Assembly: GCF_024178165.1 (NCBI RefSeq)
Contig: NZ_JAMZIE010000005.1
Span: 1 to 64,000, forward strand
DNA: 64,000 nt
From: Halohasta salina
GTDB lineage: Archaea > Halobacteriota > Halobacteria > Halobacteriales > Haloferacaceae
Direction of reading: 5' to 3'
The notes under the pieces are model-generated. The model was not told where the DNA came from. It saw only the letters and a program-made list of their open reading frames with translations, and made no database searches. Shown here piece by piece: positions 7,686 to 16,355 of the stretch. Numbering within the stretch: position 1 is the stretch's first letter; every line of letters begins with the position of its first letter. The position numbers and the translations under genes were made by a program.

Positions 7686-9216
7686 CACTCTGTTGGCGCT
7701 GCTGGTGACGGTCCCGCTGGTAGCGGCGATCTTCCCGCTGCTCGTTGGGCTGCGCGTCGACGACGCCGGCTGGCCGATCGCCATGGCCGGCTCGCTGGCG
7801 GTCGTCGGCCTCGCCGGCTCGCTGGCGTCGACGATCTACACCGCGGGCCCCGAGGGCCAGCGACTGATCCACGAGCTAGCGGGGTATCCCGCCCCCTACG
7901 GGATCGAACTCGTCGGCGACGGGCTGTCTGCGCTGATCGCGCTGTTGATCGGCGTCGTCGCGGTCGCCGTGCTCGTCTACGACCGGTCGGTCGACCGACC
8001 GGACGCGTTCTACAGTGGCTACCTCCTGCTGACCGGCGGGCTGCTGGGGATGACGCTGACCGGCGACCTGTTCAACCTCTTCGTCTTCCTCGAAATCGTC
8101 GGGCTGGTCACCTACGCGCTGGTCGCTGCCGGCGACGGCGGCGAGGCCGCCTACGGCGCGCTCAAATACCTGTTTCTCGGAACGGTCGGCGCATCGCTCT
8201 ACCTGATCGGGGTGGGCTACGCGCTGGTGGCGACCGGTTCGCTGAACATGCTGGATCTGCAGACCCGACTGGCCGAAGTCGGCTACACCGATCCGCTGGT
8301 GCAGGCCTCCTTCGGCTTCATCCTCGTGGGATTCATGCTGAAGATCGCCGTCTTCCCGCTGCATACGTGGCAGCCGGATGCCTACACCCACGCCCCCGAC
8401 ACCGTCAGCGCGTTCATCTCGGCGCTGGTCTCTACCACCGCGGCCTACGCGCTGATCCGGATCGCCTTCGACGTCTTTACGGTCGACTTTTTCGCGGCCA
8501 ACCCGCTGATCGCCGACACGGTCGTCCTGATCGCCTCGATCAGCATCGTCGTCGGCAGCCTGCTGGCGGCGACCCAGACCGAGGTCAAACGCGTCTTCGC
8601 CTACTCCTCGGTCGCCCAGTTCGGGATGGTCGTCGTCGCGGTCGGCCTCAACAGCCGGACCGCGCTGTTCGGCGCGGTGATCCATCTGATCGGCCACGGG
8701 CTGATGAAGGCGACGCTGTTCATGGGCGCGGGGACCCTCTCGTCGGCCTACGGTGCGTCGACGATCGCCGACTACGCCGGTCTCGCCAAGCGCGCGCCCT
8801 ACACCGGCGGCGCGATCGCCGTCACCGGCCTCGCACTGGTCGGCATCCCGCCGTCGATCGGTCTCCTCGGCAAGTGGTACATCGGTCTCGGGGCCGTCGA
8901 GTCGGGCACGTGGAGCGTCGCGATCGTGATCTTCGTCAGCACGCTGCTGTCGCTGAGCTACGTCTACCAGCTTATCGAAGCGCTCTACTTCACGCCCCTC
9001 GAGGAGCCGACCGGCGGCGAGTCGACTGCCGACGGGGCGGTCGACCACGCCACGATGGCCGACTCGGCGGTCGCTGACGGCGGCCACGCCGGCCGGATCG
9101 CGCCCGAGCGGGTCGCAGTCGTCGCCCTCTTGGCCGTTTCGACGGTCGTCCTGTTCGCCTCGGTTGGGCTGTTCGATGCGATGCTTGACCCCGTCTTCGG
9201 GAGGTTCTTCCAATGA
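7678..9216 (+). CDS. mrpD: Mrp antiporter large subunit 1 (MrpD/NuoN-like)
   Basis: This 512-residue protein belongs to the proton-conducting membrane transporter family (NuoL/M/N, MrpA/D), with about 14 membrane segments. The family signature is seen as GFMLKIAVFPLHTWQPDAYTHAPDTVSAF, which keeps the buried Lys of the seventh helix. In the following helix the usual Lys is replaced by Thr (ISALVSTTAAYALIR). Further features are EVKRVFAYSSVAQFGMVV and HLIGHGLMKATLFMGAG. It overlaps mrpC by 8 nt and the next gene by 4 nt. Confidence 0.92.
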   Translation: MSDTLLALLVTVPLVAAIFPLLVGLRVDDAGWPIAMAGSLAVVGLAGSLASTIYTAGPEGQRLIHELAGYPAPYGIELVGDGLSALIALLIGVVAVAVLVYDRSVDRPDAFYSGYLLLTGGLLGMTLTGDLFNLFVFLEIVGLVTYALVAAGDGGEAAYGALKYLFLGTVGASLYLIGVGYALVATGSLNMLDLQTRLAEVGYTDPLVQASFGFILVGFMLKIAVFPLHTWQPDAYTHAPDTVSAFISALVSTTAAYALIRIAFDVFTVDFFAANPLIADTVVLIASISIVVGSLLAATQTEVKRVFAYSSVAQFGMVVVAVGLNSRTALFGAVIHLIGHGLMKATLFMGAGTLSSAYGASTIADYAGLAKRAPYTGGAIAVTGLALVGIPPSIGLLGKWYIGLGAVESGTWSVAIVIFVSTLLSLSYVYQLIEALYFTPLEEPTGGESTADGAVDHATMADSAVADGGHAGRIAPERVAVVALLAVSTVVLFASVGLFDAMLDPVFGRFFQ

Positions 9217-10985
9217 GTGAGATCACAGCCATCCGTCCGCTCGCTGCCGTCGCCGTATCGTTCGTCGCCGCCGCCCTGATCCTCGCGTCGGGCCGCAGGC
9301 CGAACCTCCGGGAGGGGTGGACGATCCTCGCCTCCGTCTCGATGTTCGGCCTCGTCGCCAGCATGGTGCCCGGCGTCCTCGCTGGCGACGTCTACGTGAC
9401 CAACCTCGGAACCGTGTTGCCGGGCGTCGACTTCGTCCTCCGGGCCGACCCTCTCGGCGTCCTGTTTGCGGCCCTCGCTAGCCTGCTGTGGATCGTCACC
9501 AGTTTCTACAGCATTGGCTACATGCGCGGGCTGGACGAACACAACCAGACCCGGTATTTCGCCTCCTTCGCGGTCTCGGTCGCCTCTGCCGTGGGGATCG
9601 CCTTTTCGGGGAATCTCTTGACGATCTTCGTCTTTTATGAAGTCTTGTCGGTAGCAACCTACCCGCTTGTCGCCCACGACGAGACGCCGGAGGCCCGCGC
9701 TGCCGGCCGCAAATACCTCGCCTACACCTTCTTTGGCGGCGGCGTGCTGGTGTTGGCGGGGACGGTGATGGTCTACTGGCTCACGGAGCTGGCCGGCCCC
9801 GCCGGGAGCGCAACCGTCGACTTCACGCCGGGCGGGATCGCCGCCCTCGCCAACGCCGACCCGACCGCCGCCTCGGTGGCCTTTGTCGTGTTGGCGCTGG
9901 GCTTCGGCGTCAAGGCCGGCCTGATGCCGCTTCACCAGTGGCTGCCGGAGGCGATGGTCGCACCCACCCCCGTTTCGGGACTGCTCCACGCGGTCGCGGT
10001 CGTCAAAAGCGGCGTCTTCGGGATCGCTCGCGTCGTCCTCGACGTGTTCGGGCCGGGAACGTTGGCCGACCTCGGCCCGGCGTCCTTCGGGAACCTCGGC
10101 ATGGCGCTGCCGGTGGCGATCATCGCAGCGATCACACTGACGGTGGCGAGTCTCATCGCGCTCCGAAAGGACCACCTCAAACGCCGGCTGGCCTACTCGA
10201 CGATCAGCCAACTCTCCTATATCGTCCTCGGCCTCGCGCTGCTGGAGGGCGACGCCCTGATCGGCGGGCTGCTCCATATCCCTGCCCACGCCTTCATGAA
10301 GCTCACGCTGTTCTTCTGTGCGGGGATCATCCACGTCGAGACCCACACCGACAACATCAGCGAGATGGCCGGCATCGGCAGGCGGATGCCGCTGACCATG
10401 ACCGCCTTCGGTATCGCTGCCGCCGGGATGGCGGGCATTCCGCTCGTGGCCGGCTTCGTCAGCAAGTGGTACATCGTCATCGGTGCGCTGGAGGGTGGCA
10501 ACGCCGTCTTCGCGGCGGTCCTGCTGATCTCGGGGGTGCTCAACATCGCCTACTTCTGGCCCATCGTCTATCAGGCGTTCTTCGAGACGCCCGACGAGCA
10601 CGACCAGAAACCGCTGCTCGAAGGGCCCTACGGCGGCCGGGAGGCGATCCGGGCCGACGGGAGCGGTCGGGACGGACACGCGGACCACGAGACGGTCGAC
10701 CTCGACGGGACGGTCGAGGCCGATGGCCACCACGAGGACGGCGTCCACCACGGCCACGACGACAGCGACCACACGAATGACGACCACCACGGCCACCACG
10801 GGGGGCCGCCGCCGGGCGGGTGGGCGAAAAGCAACTGGCGTGGCGGCGAGAGCACGTGGTTCATGCTCGGGCCGATCCTGACGGCGGCGGCGCTGTCGCT
10901 ACTGCTCGGGATCATCCCGCATACGGTCGTCTTCCTGCGGATCGTCGAGACGATCGTCGGTACCCTTCCGGGGGTGGTCGTCTGA
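9213..10985 (+). CDS. Mrp antiporter large subunit 2 with His-rich loop
   Basis: This 590-residue NuoL/M/N-type subunit carries both buried lysines: FGVKAGLMPLHQWLPEAMVAPTPVS and LHAVAVVKSGVFGIAR. It also has KRRLAYSTISQLSYIVLG and HIPAHAFMKLTLFFCAG. Around residues 500-532 there is a hydrophilic stretch with about ten histidines (for example HHEDGVHHGHDDSDH and DDHHGHHGG), absent from its two neighbours, between the penultimate and last membrane segments. This insertion may bind metal or sense pH; that is inference. The start overlaps the previous stop by ATGA. Confidence 0.9.
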   Translation: MSEITAIRPLAAVAVSFVAAALILASGRRPNLREGWTILASVSMFGLVASMVPGVLAGDVYVTNLGTVLPGVDFVLRADPLGVLFAALASLLWIVTSFYSIGYMRGLDEHNQTRYFASFAVSVASAVGIAFSGNLLTIFVFYEVLSVATYPLVAHDETPEARAAGRKYLAYTFFGGGVLVLAGTVMVYWLTELAGPAGSATVDFTPGGIAALANADPTAASVAFVVLALGFGVKAGLMPLHQWLPEAMVAPTPVSGLLHAVAVVKSGVFGIARVVLDVFGPGTLADLGPASFGNLGMALPVAIIAAITLTVASLIALRKDHLKRRLAYSTISQLSYIVLGLALLEGDALIGGLLHIPAHAFMKLTLFFCAGIIHVETHTDNISEMAGIGRRMPLTMTAFGIAAAGMAGIPLVAGFVSKWYIVIGALEGGNAVFAAVLLISGVLNIAYFWPIVYQAFFETPDEHDQKPLLEGPYGGREAIRADGSGRDGHADHETVDLDGTVEADGHHEDGVHHGHDDSDHTNDDHHGHHGGPPPGGWAKSNWRGGESTWFMLGPILTAAALSLLLGIIPHTVVFLRIVETIVGTLPGVVV

Positions 10986-12814
10986 TGACCACTGGACTCA
11001 CCATGGTCCCGCCGGGGGTCGTCCTGCTTGCGGTCGCCATCCTCGTCGCACTACTGCCGCGAAAAGCGGGCCACGCCCTCGGCGTCGGCGCATCGGCGGT
11101 GACGCTGGCGTGGATGTGGCTCGTGCCCGACGGTGCCCACCTCCAGACCGAGTTCCTCGGCTTTTCGACCGTGCTGTTCAACGTCGACGAGTTCTCCCGA
11201 CTGATGGGGATCATCTTCGCGGTCACCGGCGTGGTCGCCGTCCTCTACTCGTATGCCAGCGAGGCCGACGGCGTCCAGACCGGCTTCGCGTTCTCCTATC
11301 TCGCCAGCAGCTTCGGGGCAGTGTTCGCGGGTGACTGGCTCACCCTAATTTTCTTCTGGGAGCTGATGGCGGTCACCAGCACGCTGTTGGTCTGGTACTA
11401 CCGCGGGAAGGCCGTTCGGGCGGGCTACCGCTACGCCATCTTCCACGGGATCGGCGGCACGCTGTTGATGGCCGCGATCCTCCAGACCTACGTCGCCAAG
11501 GGCACCTTCCTGTTCGCCTCGGTGCCCGGCGGCCCGGAGGTCGCCGGTATCACCGCGGGCCTTCCTGCCGCCCTCGCTGCCGTCGGGATCGGCGTCAACG
11601 TCGGCTTCATCGGTCTGCACACGTGGCTGCCGGATACCTACCCGCGGCCACACATCGCCGCCAGCGTCTTCCTCTGTGTGTTCACCACGAAGACAGGGGT
11701 GTATGGAATGTACCGGGCGTTCCCGGATGGCCACATCGCCCTCGCCTACATGGGCGGCGGGATGGCCGTCTTCGGGGCGACCTACGCGCTGTTCCAAAAC
11801 GACATGCGTCGACTCCTGTCGTACCACATCCAGTCACAGGTCGGCTACATGATCGCCGGGGTCGGCATCGGGTCGGCGCTCTCGCAGGCGGGGGCGTTCG
11901 CCCACGTGTTCAACCACATCCTCTACAAGGGGCTGCTGTTCATGACCGCGGGTGTCGTGATCTACCGGACCGGCGAGGAGAGCCTCAAAAAGCTCGGCGG
12001 GCTGGCCCGGAAGATGCCGATCACGGCCGGGGCGTTCACGATCGCCGCGCTGTCTATCGCGGGCTTCCCCGGCTTCAACGGCTTCGTCAGTAAGGGGATC
12101 ATCATCTCCGGGAGTCACTACACGTTCGGGGCGGGACCGCTGCCCATCGGCGAGTTCCACACGCTCGAATGGCTGCTGCTGCTCGGCGGGATCGGGACGT
12201 TCATGTCGTTCATCAAGTTCGGCTACTATGCCTTCTTCCACGGCAGCTACGACGGCGACGTGGAGGACGCCAACCGTGGCCAGAGCATCGCGATGATCGC
12301 GGTCGCGGCGCTCTGTGTCTTCTACGGTATCGTAGTGCCAACGTCGCCGCTCGCATCGGTCATCCCCGGTGACCTCGGACTGTTCAGTATTCTCCCGTTC
12401 GATGTGACCAGCGACGTGGTCGTCGAAAAGGTGTACAAGACCTACACCGTCGACCACATCGTCGAGGGCGTCGTCCTCGGGGTCCTCGGGCTGATCGGCT
12501 TCGCGCTCACGAAGAAACCCCTCTCCAAACTGGGTCGCGTCCCGGATATCGACGCGATCTACAACCGCGGGATATTCTACGGCGGCCGCGGACTGGTCGT
12601 CGGCGTCACCGAACTCTGGGCGGGCGTCGACCGCGCGGTGATGCGGACGGTCGCGGCGGCCAAGCGCGTGGGCACGGACCCGCAGTCGACCGCTCGGCGG
12701 CTGGGATACGGGAGCGCCGACCAGCCGGTGGTGCTCCGGGCAGGGATCGGCCGGAGCGTCTTCGTGCTGGTGGCGCTGGTGAGCCTCGCGCTGGCGGTCC
12801 TGCTGTTAGCTTAG
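10985..12814 (+). CDS. Mrp antiporter large subunit 3 (NuoL/MrpA-like)
   Basis: The ATG at 10985 overlaps the previous stop by one base and gives 609 residues. It is a NuoL/M/N-type subunit: LHTWLPDTYPRPHIAASVFLCVFTTKTGVYGMYR, DMRRLLSYHIQSQVGYMIAG, and HVFNHILYKGLLFMTAG. The seventh-helix Lys seen in the two sister subunits is Asn here (IGVNVGFIGLH), while the eighth-helix Lys is kept (TTKTGVY). A cytoplasmic C-terminal part (residues about 500-590) precedes a last membrane segment. It closes the Mrp operon. Confidence 0.9.
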   Translation: MTTGLTMVPPGVVLLAVAILVALLPRKAGHALGVGASAVTLAWMWLVPDGAHLQTEFLGFSTVLFNVDEFSRLMGIIFAVTGVVAVLYSYASEADGVQTGFAFSYLASSFGAVFAGDWLTLIFFWELMAVTSTLLVWYYRGKAVRAGYRYAIFHGIGGTLLMAAILQTYVAKGTFLFASVPGGPEVAGITAGLPAALAAVGIGVNVGFIGLHTWLPDTYPRPHIAASVFLCVFTTKTGVYGMYRAFPDGHIALAYMGGGMAVFGATYALFQNDMRRLLSYHIQSQVGYMIAGVGIGSALSQAGAFAHVFNHILYKGLLFMTAGVVIYRTGEESLKKLGGLARKMPITAGAFTIAALSIAGFPGFNGFVSKGIIISGSHYTFGAGPLPIGEFHTLEWLLLLGGIGTFMSFIKFGYYAFFHGSYDGDVEDANRGQSIAMIAVAALCVFYGIVVPTSPLASVIPGDLGLFSILPFDVTSDVVVEKVYKTYTVDHIVEGVVLGVLGLIGFALTKKPLSKLGRVPDIDAIYNRGIFYGGRGLVVGVTELWAGVDRAVMRTVAAAKRVGTDPQSTARRLGYGSADQPVVLRAGIGRSVFVLVALVSLALAVLLLA

Positions 12815-12846
12815 AAGAGCGCGCCCGCGAGGCTAGCTTTTGCGGA

Positions 12847-13431
12847 CTACGGAACGAGGACGTCGAGGTGGGCCTTCGACTTCGCATCGAGTGTTTTCGG
12901 CGCGGTGACGACCTCGGTCGTCGACGCGTCGGCCGCCGTGGTAAACCTGATCGCCAGCGTTTCCCGCGGGCGGAGTTCGGTCTCCCGTGTCGCCGCGGGA
13001 ATCGAGATGATGTATCGGTCGCCCTGATCAGTAATCTGGACGTCCTCCGTTTCGGCGGTGACGGTCTCGACGTTTGCACCGCCGAGCCCGCTACCGTTGC
13101 CGACTGCCTCGGTGGCGACGGTCTGGGAATCGACGACGGTGTAAGTCACATTATCGAGGTTGATCGGCCCCGAGCCCGGTGCCTTCATGACGGTGAAGTT
13201 GAAGCTGTCGACGGTGCCGTAGTCGGTGACGTTCCCGGTGACAGTCACTACGCGGAGCCGGTCGGTCGTCCGGTCGATCGACTCGTCGGCAGTCGTCTCC
13301 GCGCGCGTTTCGAGGACGCCGGCGGTGTTGACGACCGCCCCCGCGGCCAGTGCGGCGACGAGCGCCATGGCGATGAACACCGCCACGGTACCGAGGCCGA
13401 CCTGTCCCCTGTCGATCTCCTCCGTGTTCAT
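12847..13431 (-). CDS. Archaellin (flagellin-like) with class III signal peptide
   Basis: This 194-residue protein begins MNTEEIDRGQVGLGTVAVFIAMALV, the prearchaellin signature: a short charged leader, cleavage expected after Arg-Gly, then Gln-Val-Gly and a long hydrophobic helix (FIAMALVAALAAGAVVNTAGVL). The mature part has N-glycosylation-type sequons (NVT, NFT) and beta-rich sequence ending in LDVLVP. It stands alone between the Mrp operon and the sulfur cluster, without arl/fla motor genes. It could be a filament subunit or an archaellin-like adhesive pilin. On the minus strand an AT-rich box lies near 13475-13485. Confidence 0.85.
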   Translation of the reverse strand: MNTEEIDRGQVGLGTVAVFIAMALVAALAAGAVVNTAGVLETRAETTADESIDRTTDRLRVVTVTGNVTDYGTVDSFNFTVMKAPGSGPINLDNVTYTVVDSQTVATEAVGNGSGLGGANVETVTAETEDVQITDQGDRYIISIPAATRETELRPRETLAIRFTTAADASTTEVVTAPKTLDAKSKAHLDVLVP

Positions 13432-13562
13432 GTCATATGATACGTATTATCGTACGTGACTATTTGCAGCACAGCATAAAAAAGGATACGTCAGACATCG
13501 CCGCCGGGCGCAAGCGGTGGTCGCCGGCGTCGGAATGGGGAAATCGCGTCCGACCGAGGCGG

Positions 13563-14147
13563 CTAGACGAGGAGCTGGATGTCGGCCTCGACCATGTCTT
13601 GGAACGCCGACGCCGCGCCGACGCCGGTGGTGACGCCGTCGTAGAAGTCGTCTTCGTCGTAGCCCAAGAGATCGATCGTCATCTGGCAGGCCTGCAGGTC
13701 GACGCCGCTTTCGAGGGAGACGTCGATCAGTTCCTCGATGGAGGCGACCTCGTTGTCGGCGATCTTGTTCCGCATCATCCGCGTGGTCATCCGATCCATC
13801 CCCGGCAGCGCGGCGATCGCGTTCGGCACCGGCATGTTCGGGTTCCCGACCGAACTCAGCTTGAGGTTCTTCGATTTCCGTTCGTGGAGGATTTCGAGCC
13901 CCCAGAAGGTGTGGAACACCGTCACGTCGTAGCCGAAGGCCGCGGCGGTCGACGCCAAGATCAGCGGCGGGTACGCCATATCGAGCGTCCCCTTCGTGGC
14001 GATAATCACCATCTTCTTGGGGCCGTTTTCGACCTCGTCGCGCACCTCCGAGAGCTCCGCTTCGAGCTCCTCGATCCGTGCTTGCAGCTCGGCGAGGTCG
14101 TCTACTGAGGGGTCGGCGTCCGATCCGGCGGTGATGTCCGTGCTCAT
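13563..14147 (-). CDS. DsrE/DsrF-like sulfur-relay protein
   Basis: This 194-residue protein starts at the ATG at 14145-14147 (MSTDITAGSDADPS); upstream in-frame sequence belongs to the neighbouring tusA-like gene in another frame. An N-terminal coiled-coil segment (LAELQARIEELEAELSEVRDEV) precedes a DsrE/peroxiredoxin-like domain: KMVIIATKGTLDMAYPPLILASTAAAFGYDVTVFHTFWG. Its one cysteine, in GVDLQACQMTIDLLGY, is at the position where DsrE-type proteins carry the sulfur-transfer residue. It is probably co-transcribed with the tusA-like gene immediately upstream (4-nt separation of start and stop), a pairing found in sulfane-sulfur trafficking. Confidence 0.85.
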   Translation of the reverse strand: MSTDITAGSDADPSVDDLAELQARIEELEAELSEVRDEVENGPKKMVIIATKGTLDMAYPPLILASTAAAFGYDVTVFHTFWGLEILHERKSKNLKLSSVGNPNMPVPNAIAALPGMDRMTTRMMRNKIADNEVASIEELIDVSLESGVDLQACQMTIDLLGYDEDDFYDGVTTGVGAASAFQDMVEADIQLLV

Positions 14148-14148
14148 C

Positions 14149-14403
14149 TCACTCGACCTTTTTGATGTAGTGTTTGTAGACGTCCTCGCCGCCCTCGGTT
14201 GTCTCCGTCTGGTCGAGGAGGTCGGCCTCCGCTGTCGACTCCGCCCAGCCCTTGATGTCGCTGAGGCTGCCGGAGTCGGTCGCAACGACTTCGAGCGTCT
14301 CTCCGACCGACACCTCGTCGAAGGCGCCTTTCGTCTTGATGACCGGCATCGGGCAGTTCTGTCCTTTCACGTCGACCGTCTTGGCTGCGGTTTCCGTACT
14401 CAT
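14149..14403 (-). CDS. TusA/SirA-like sulfur carrier
   Basis: This 84-residue protein (MSTETAAKTVDVKGQNCPMPVIKTKGAFDEV) has the TusA motif Cys-Pro-x-Pro, in which the Cys carries a persulfide. The remainder matches the alpha/beta fold with DSGSLSDIKGWAEST. The start is ATG 14401-14403; longer frames are GC artefacts. It is followed on the same strand by the DsrE-like gene. Its divergent neighbour is the rhodanese/metallo-beta-lactamase gene; the region between holds motifs of the sulfur regulon type. Confidence 0.92.
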   Translation of the reverse strand: MSTETAAKTVDVKGQNCPMPVIKTKGAFDEVSVGETLEVVATDSGSLSDIKGWAESTAEADLLDQTETTEGGEDVYKHYIKKVE

Positions 14404-14560
14404 TGTTGGATGTCCCGTATTGGGGGTAATATGCAATATTAGGCCCGTCAATATAAGTGTATCCATTATTGGGCCATTCGTGAATACTTGTTCTCGGTCG
14501 AGCGCGGTACACCCGCGTATCATTAATAAGCGAACGCGGTCTCTCGGGGAGAGTCGCATA

Positions 14561-14600
14561 AGTATATTGTGCGCTTGTAGAAATACTATGCAAACTCTTA
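14561..14600. promoter_or_regulatory. Candidate sulfur-regulon motif upstream of the rhodanese/MBL gene
   Basis: AGTATATTGTGC at 14561-14572 and AAATACTATGC at 14581-14591 resemble the two halves of the motif seen at 25391, 25457 and 26781. They lie 30-70 nt before the ATG at 14631, overlapping the likely promoter. A related AT-rich element (TAATATGCAATATTA, 14427-14441) lies nearer the divergent tusA-like gene. Confidence 0.5.
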
Positions 14601-14630
14601 AGTCGAACCGGCCGGTATGAAAGAGTGAAC

Positions 14631-15833
14631 ATGGACGCAGATGCAATGGATTTCCCGACACCGGAGTCGGATGTCGAATCGGTCGCTCCCGAATCGCTCA
14701 AAGCCCGCGTCGACGACGGTGAGTCGGTGACGCTCCTCGATACCCGCATGGAAAGCGACTACGAGGAGTGGAAGATCGATGGCGAGAACGTCACGAGCAT
14801 CAACATCCCGTACTTCGAGTTCCTCGACGAGGACGTCGACGACGACGTGCTCGCCCAGATCCCCGACGACGAACACGTCACCGTCCTCTGTGCGAAGGGT
14901 GGCGCAAGCGAGTACGTCGCGGGCGCACTCGCCGACCGGGGCTACGACGTCGACCACCTCGAAGAGGGGATGAACGGCTGGGCGTCGATCTACGAGGCCC
15001 ACGAAGTGACAGAGTACGACGGGCCGGGCACGCTGCTGCAGTACCAGCGCCCCTCCTCGGGCTGTCTGGGCTATCTGGTCTACGAGGGCGACGAGGCGGC
15101 GATCATCGACCCGCTTCGGGCCTTCACTGACCGCTATCTCGAAGACGCCGACGAGCTGGGCGTCGACCTCACGTACGCCTTCGATACCCACATCCACGCC
15201 GACCACATCAGCGGGGTCCGTAACCTCGCCGAGGAGGGCGTCGAGGGTGTCATCCCCGAGGCCGCGGTCGACCGCGGGGTCACCTACGCCGACGAGATGA
15301 CGCTGGCCGCAGACGGCGACGAGTTCGCCGTCGGCGAGGCCACCGTCGAGACGGTCTTTACCCCCGGTCACACCACGGGGATGACCTCCTACCTCGTCGG
15401 CGACTCGCTGCTGGCGACCGGTGACGGCCTCTTCATCGAGAGCGTCGCCCGCCCCGATCTCGAAGAGGGCGACGAGGGCGCGCCGGATGCCGCCGCGATG
15501 CTCCACGAGTCGCTGCAGAACAAGGTGCTGCCGCTGCCCGACGAGACACTCATCGGCGGCGCACACTTCAGCGATGCCGCCGAGCCCGCCGCCGACGGCA
15601 CCTACACCGCGCCGCTGGGCGACCTCGTCGACCGAATGGACGCGCTGACGATGGACGAGGCGGACTTCATCGACACCGTGCTGGCGGACATGCCGCCGCG
15701 TCCGGCCAACTACATCGACATCATCGAGACCAACCTCGGCCAACAGGTTGCCGACGACGAGGAGGCCTTCACGCTCGAACTCGGGCCGAACAACTGTGCG
15801 GCCAGTCAGGACGCACTCACGAGTGACGACTAA
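14631..15833 (+). CDS. Rhodanese + metallo-beta-lactamase protein (persulfide dioxygenase-like)
   Basis: ATG 14631 gives 400 residues; a GTG two codons upstream is possible. An N-terminal rhodanese domain (about 20-115) has the active-site loop LCAKGGASEYVAGAL and ends in EEGMNGW. A metallo-beta-lactamase domain follows, with the metal motif THIHADHISG near residues 186-195, then TPGHTTGMTSYLVGDSLLATGDGLF. Proteins with these two domains, such as ETHE1-type enzymes, oxidise glutathione persulfide or handle sulfane sulfur with iron. Here the domain order is rhodanese first. It heads a sulfur operon with the two permease halves downstream. The exact substrate is not known. Confidence 0.88.
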   Translation: MDADAMDFPTPESDVESVAPESLKARVDDGESVTLLDTRMESDYEEWKIDGENVTSINIPYFEFLDEDVDDDVLAQIPDDEHVTVLCAKGGASEYVAGALADRGYDVDHLEEGMNGWASIYEAHEVTEYDGPGTLLQYQRPSSGCLGYLVYEGDEAAIIDPLRAFTDRYLEDADELGVDLTYAFDTHIHADHISGVRNLAEEGVEGVIPEAAVDRGVTYADEMTLAADGDEFAVGEATVETVFTPGHTTGMTSYLVGDSLLATGDGLFIESVARPDLEEGDEGAPDAAAMLHESLQNKVLPLPDETLIGGAHFSDAAEPAADGTYTAPLGDLVDRMDALTMDEADFIDTVLADMPPRPANYIDIIETNLGQQVADDEEAFTLELGPNNCAASQDALTSDD

Positions 15834-15863
15834 GCTGGCTGCCCACGACGGAGTCAACAACCA

Positions 15864-16355
15864 ATGATCACAGATCTCCTCGGAGCTGGGATGGTAGAGA
15901 CGCTGTTCCCCAACGGGATCTCCCGATACGCCATCGGCGGGCTCCTCGTTGGCTTGGGAACGGCGGTCATCTACCTCGGGACCGGGATCACGGCGGGCGC
16001 GAGCACGTTTCTGGAGTCGACGCTGTCGTACGTCTCGGATCGCTCGCGGTTCCAACAGTACCGCGGCTCGCGGGACTGGCGGCTCGTCTTTACCGCCAGC
16101 ATCATCGCCGGGGCAGCCGTCTACGCCCTGCTGTTTCAGGGCGGGGTGTGGCTCACTGAGGTCGCGCCGTGGCGGCTGTTCGTCGGCGGGATCCTCGTCG
16201 GCGTCGGCACACGGATCGGGAAGGGTTGTACCTCGGGCCACGGCGTCTGTGGGGTTGGCTCCGTCTCCCGGACCTCACTTGTGGGCGTGGTGACGTTCCT
16301 CGTCGTCGCCATCATCACCGCCAACATCGTCGCCGCATTCGGGGTGACGCCATGA
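15864..16355 (+). CDS. YeeE/YedE-type sulfur permease, first half
   Basis: This 163-residue membrane protein has the conserved motif GKGCTSGHGVCGVGSVSRTS near residues 118-137, the signature of the YeeE/YedE (sulfur transport, PF04143) family, whose cysteines pass thiosulfate or sulfane sulfur through the membrane. Full-length YeeE carries two such halves; here they are split into adjacent genes. It follows the rhodanese/MBL gene by 30 nt and overlaps the second half by 4 nt. Confidence 0.88.
   Translation: MITDLLGAGMVETLFPNGISRYAIGGLLVGLGTAVIYLGTGITAGASTFLESTLSYVSDRSRFQQYRGSRDWRLVFTASIIAGAAVYALLFQGGVWLTEVAPWRLFVGGILVGVGTRIGKGCTSGHGVCGVGSVSRTSLVGVVTFLVVAIITANIVAAFGVTP

Noticed and set aside
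7876-9213. 445-codon open frame antisense to the first Mrp large subunit
   Set aside because: Its composition is the high-GC mirror of the real gene (Asp, Arg, Gln, Gly-rich), with no domain or start signal.
8985-10799. 604-codon antisense frame over the second Mrp large subunit
   Set aside because: Long antisense frames arise from GC-rich third positions; the sense protein has clear family motifs.
14598-16241. 547-codon antisense frame over the sulfur genes
   Set aside because: It is a mirror of the rhodanese/MBL and permease genes with no recognisable domain.
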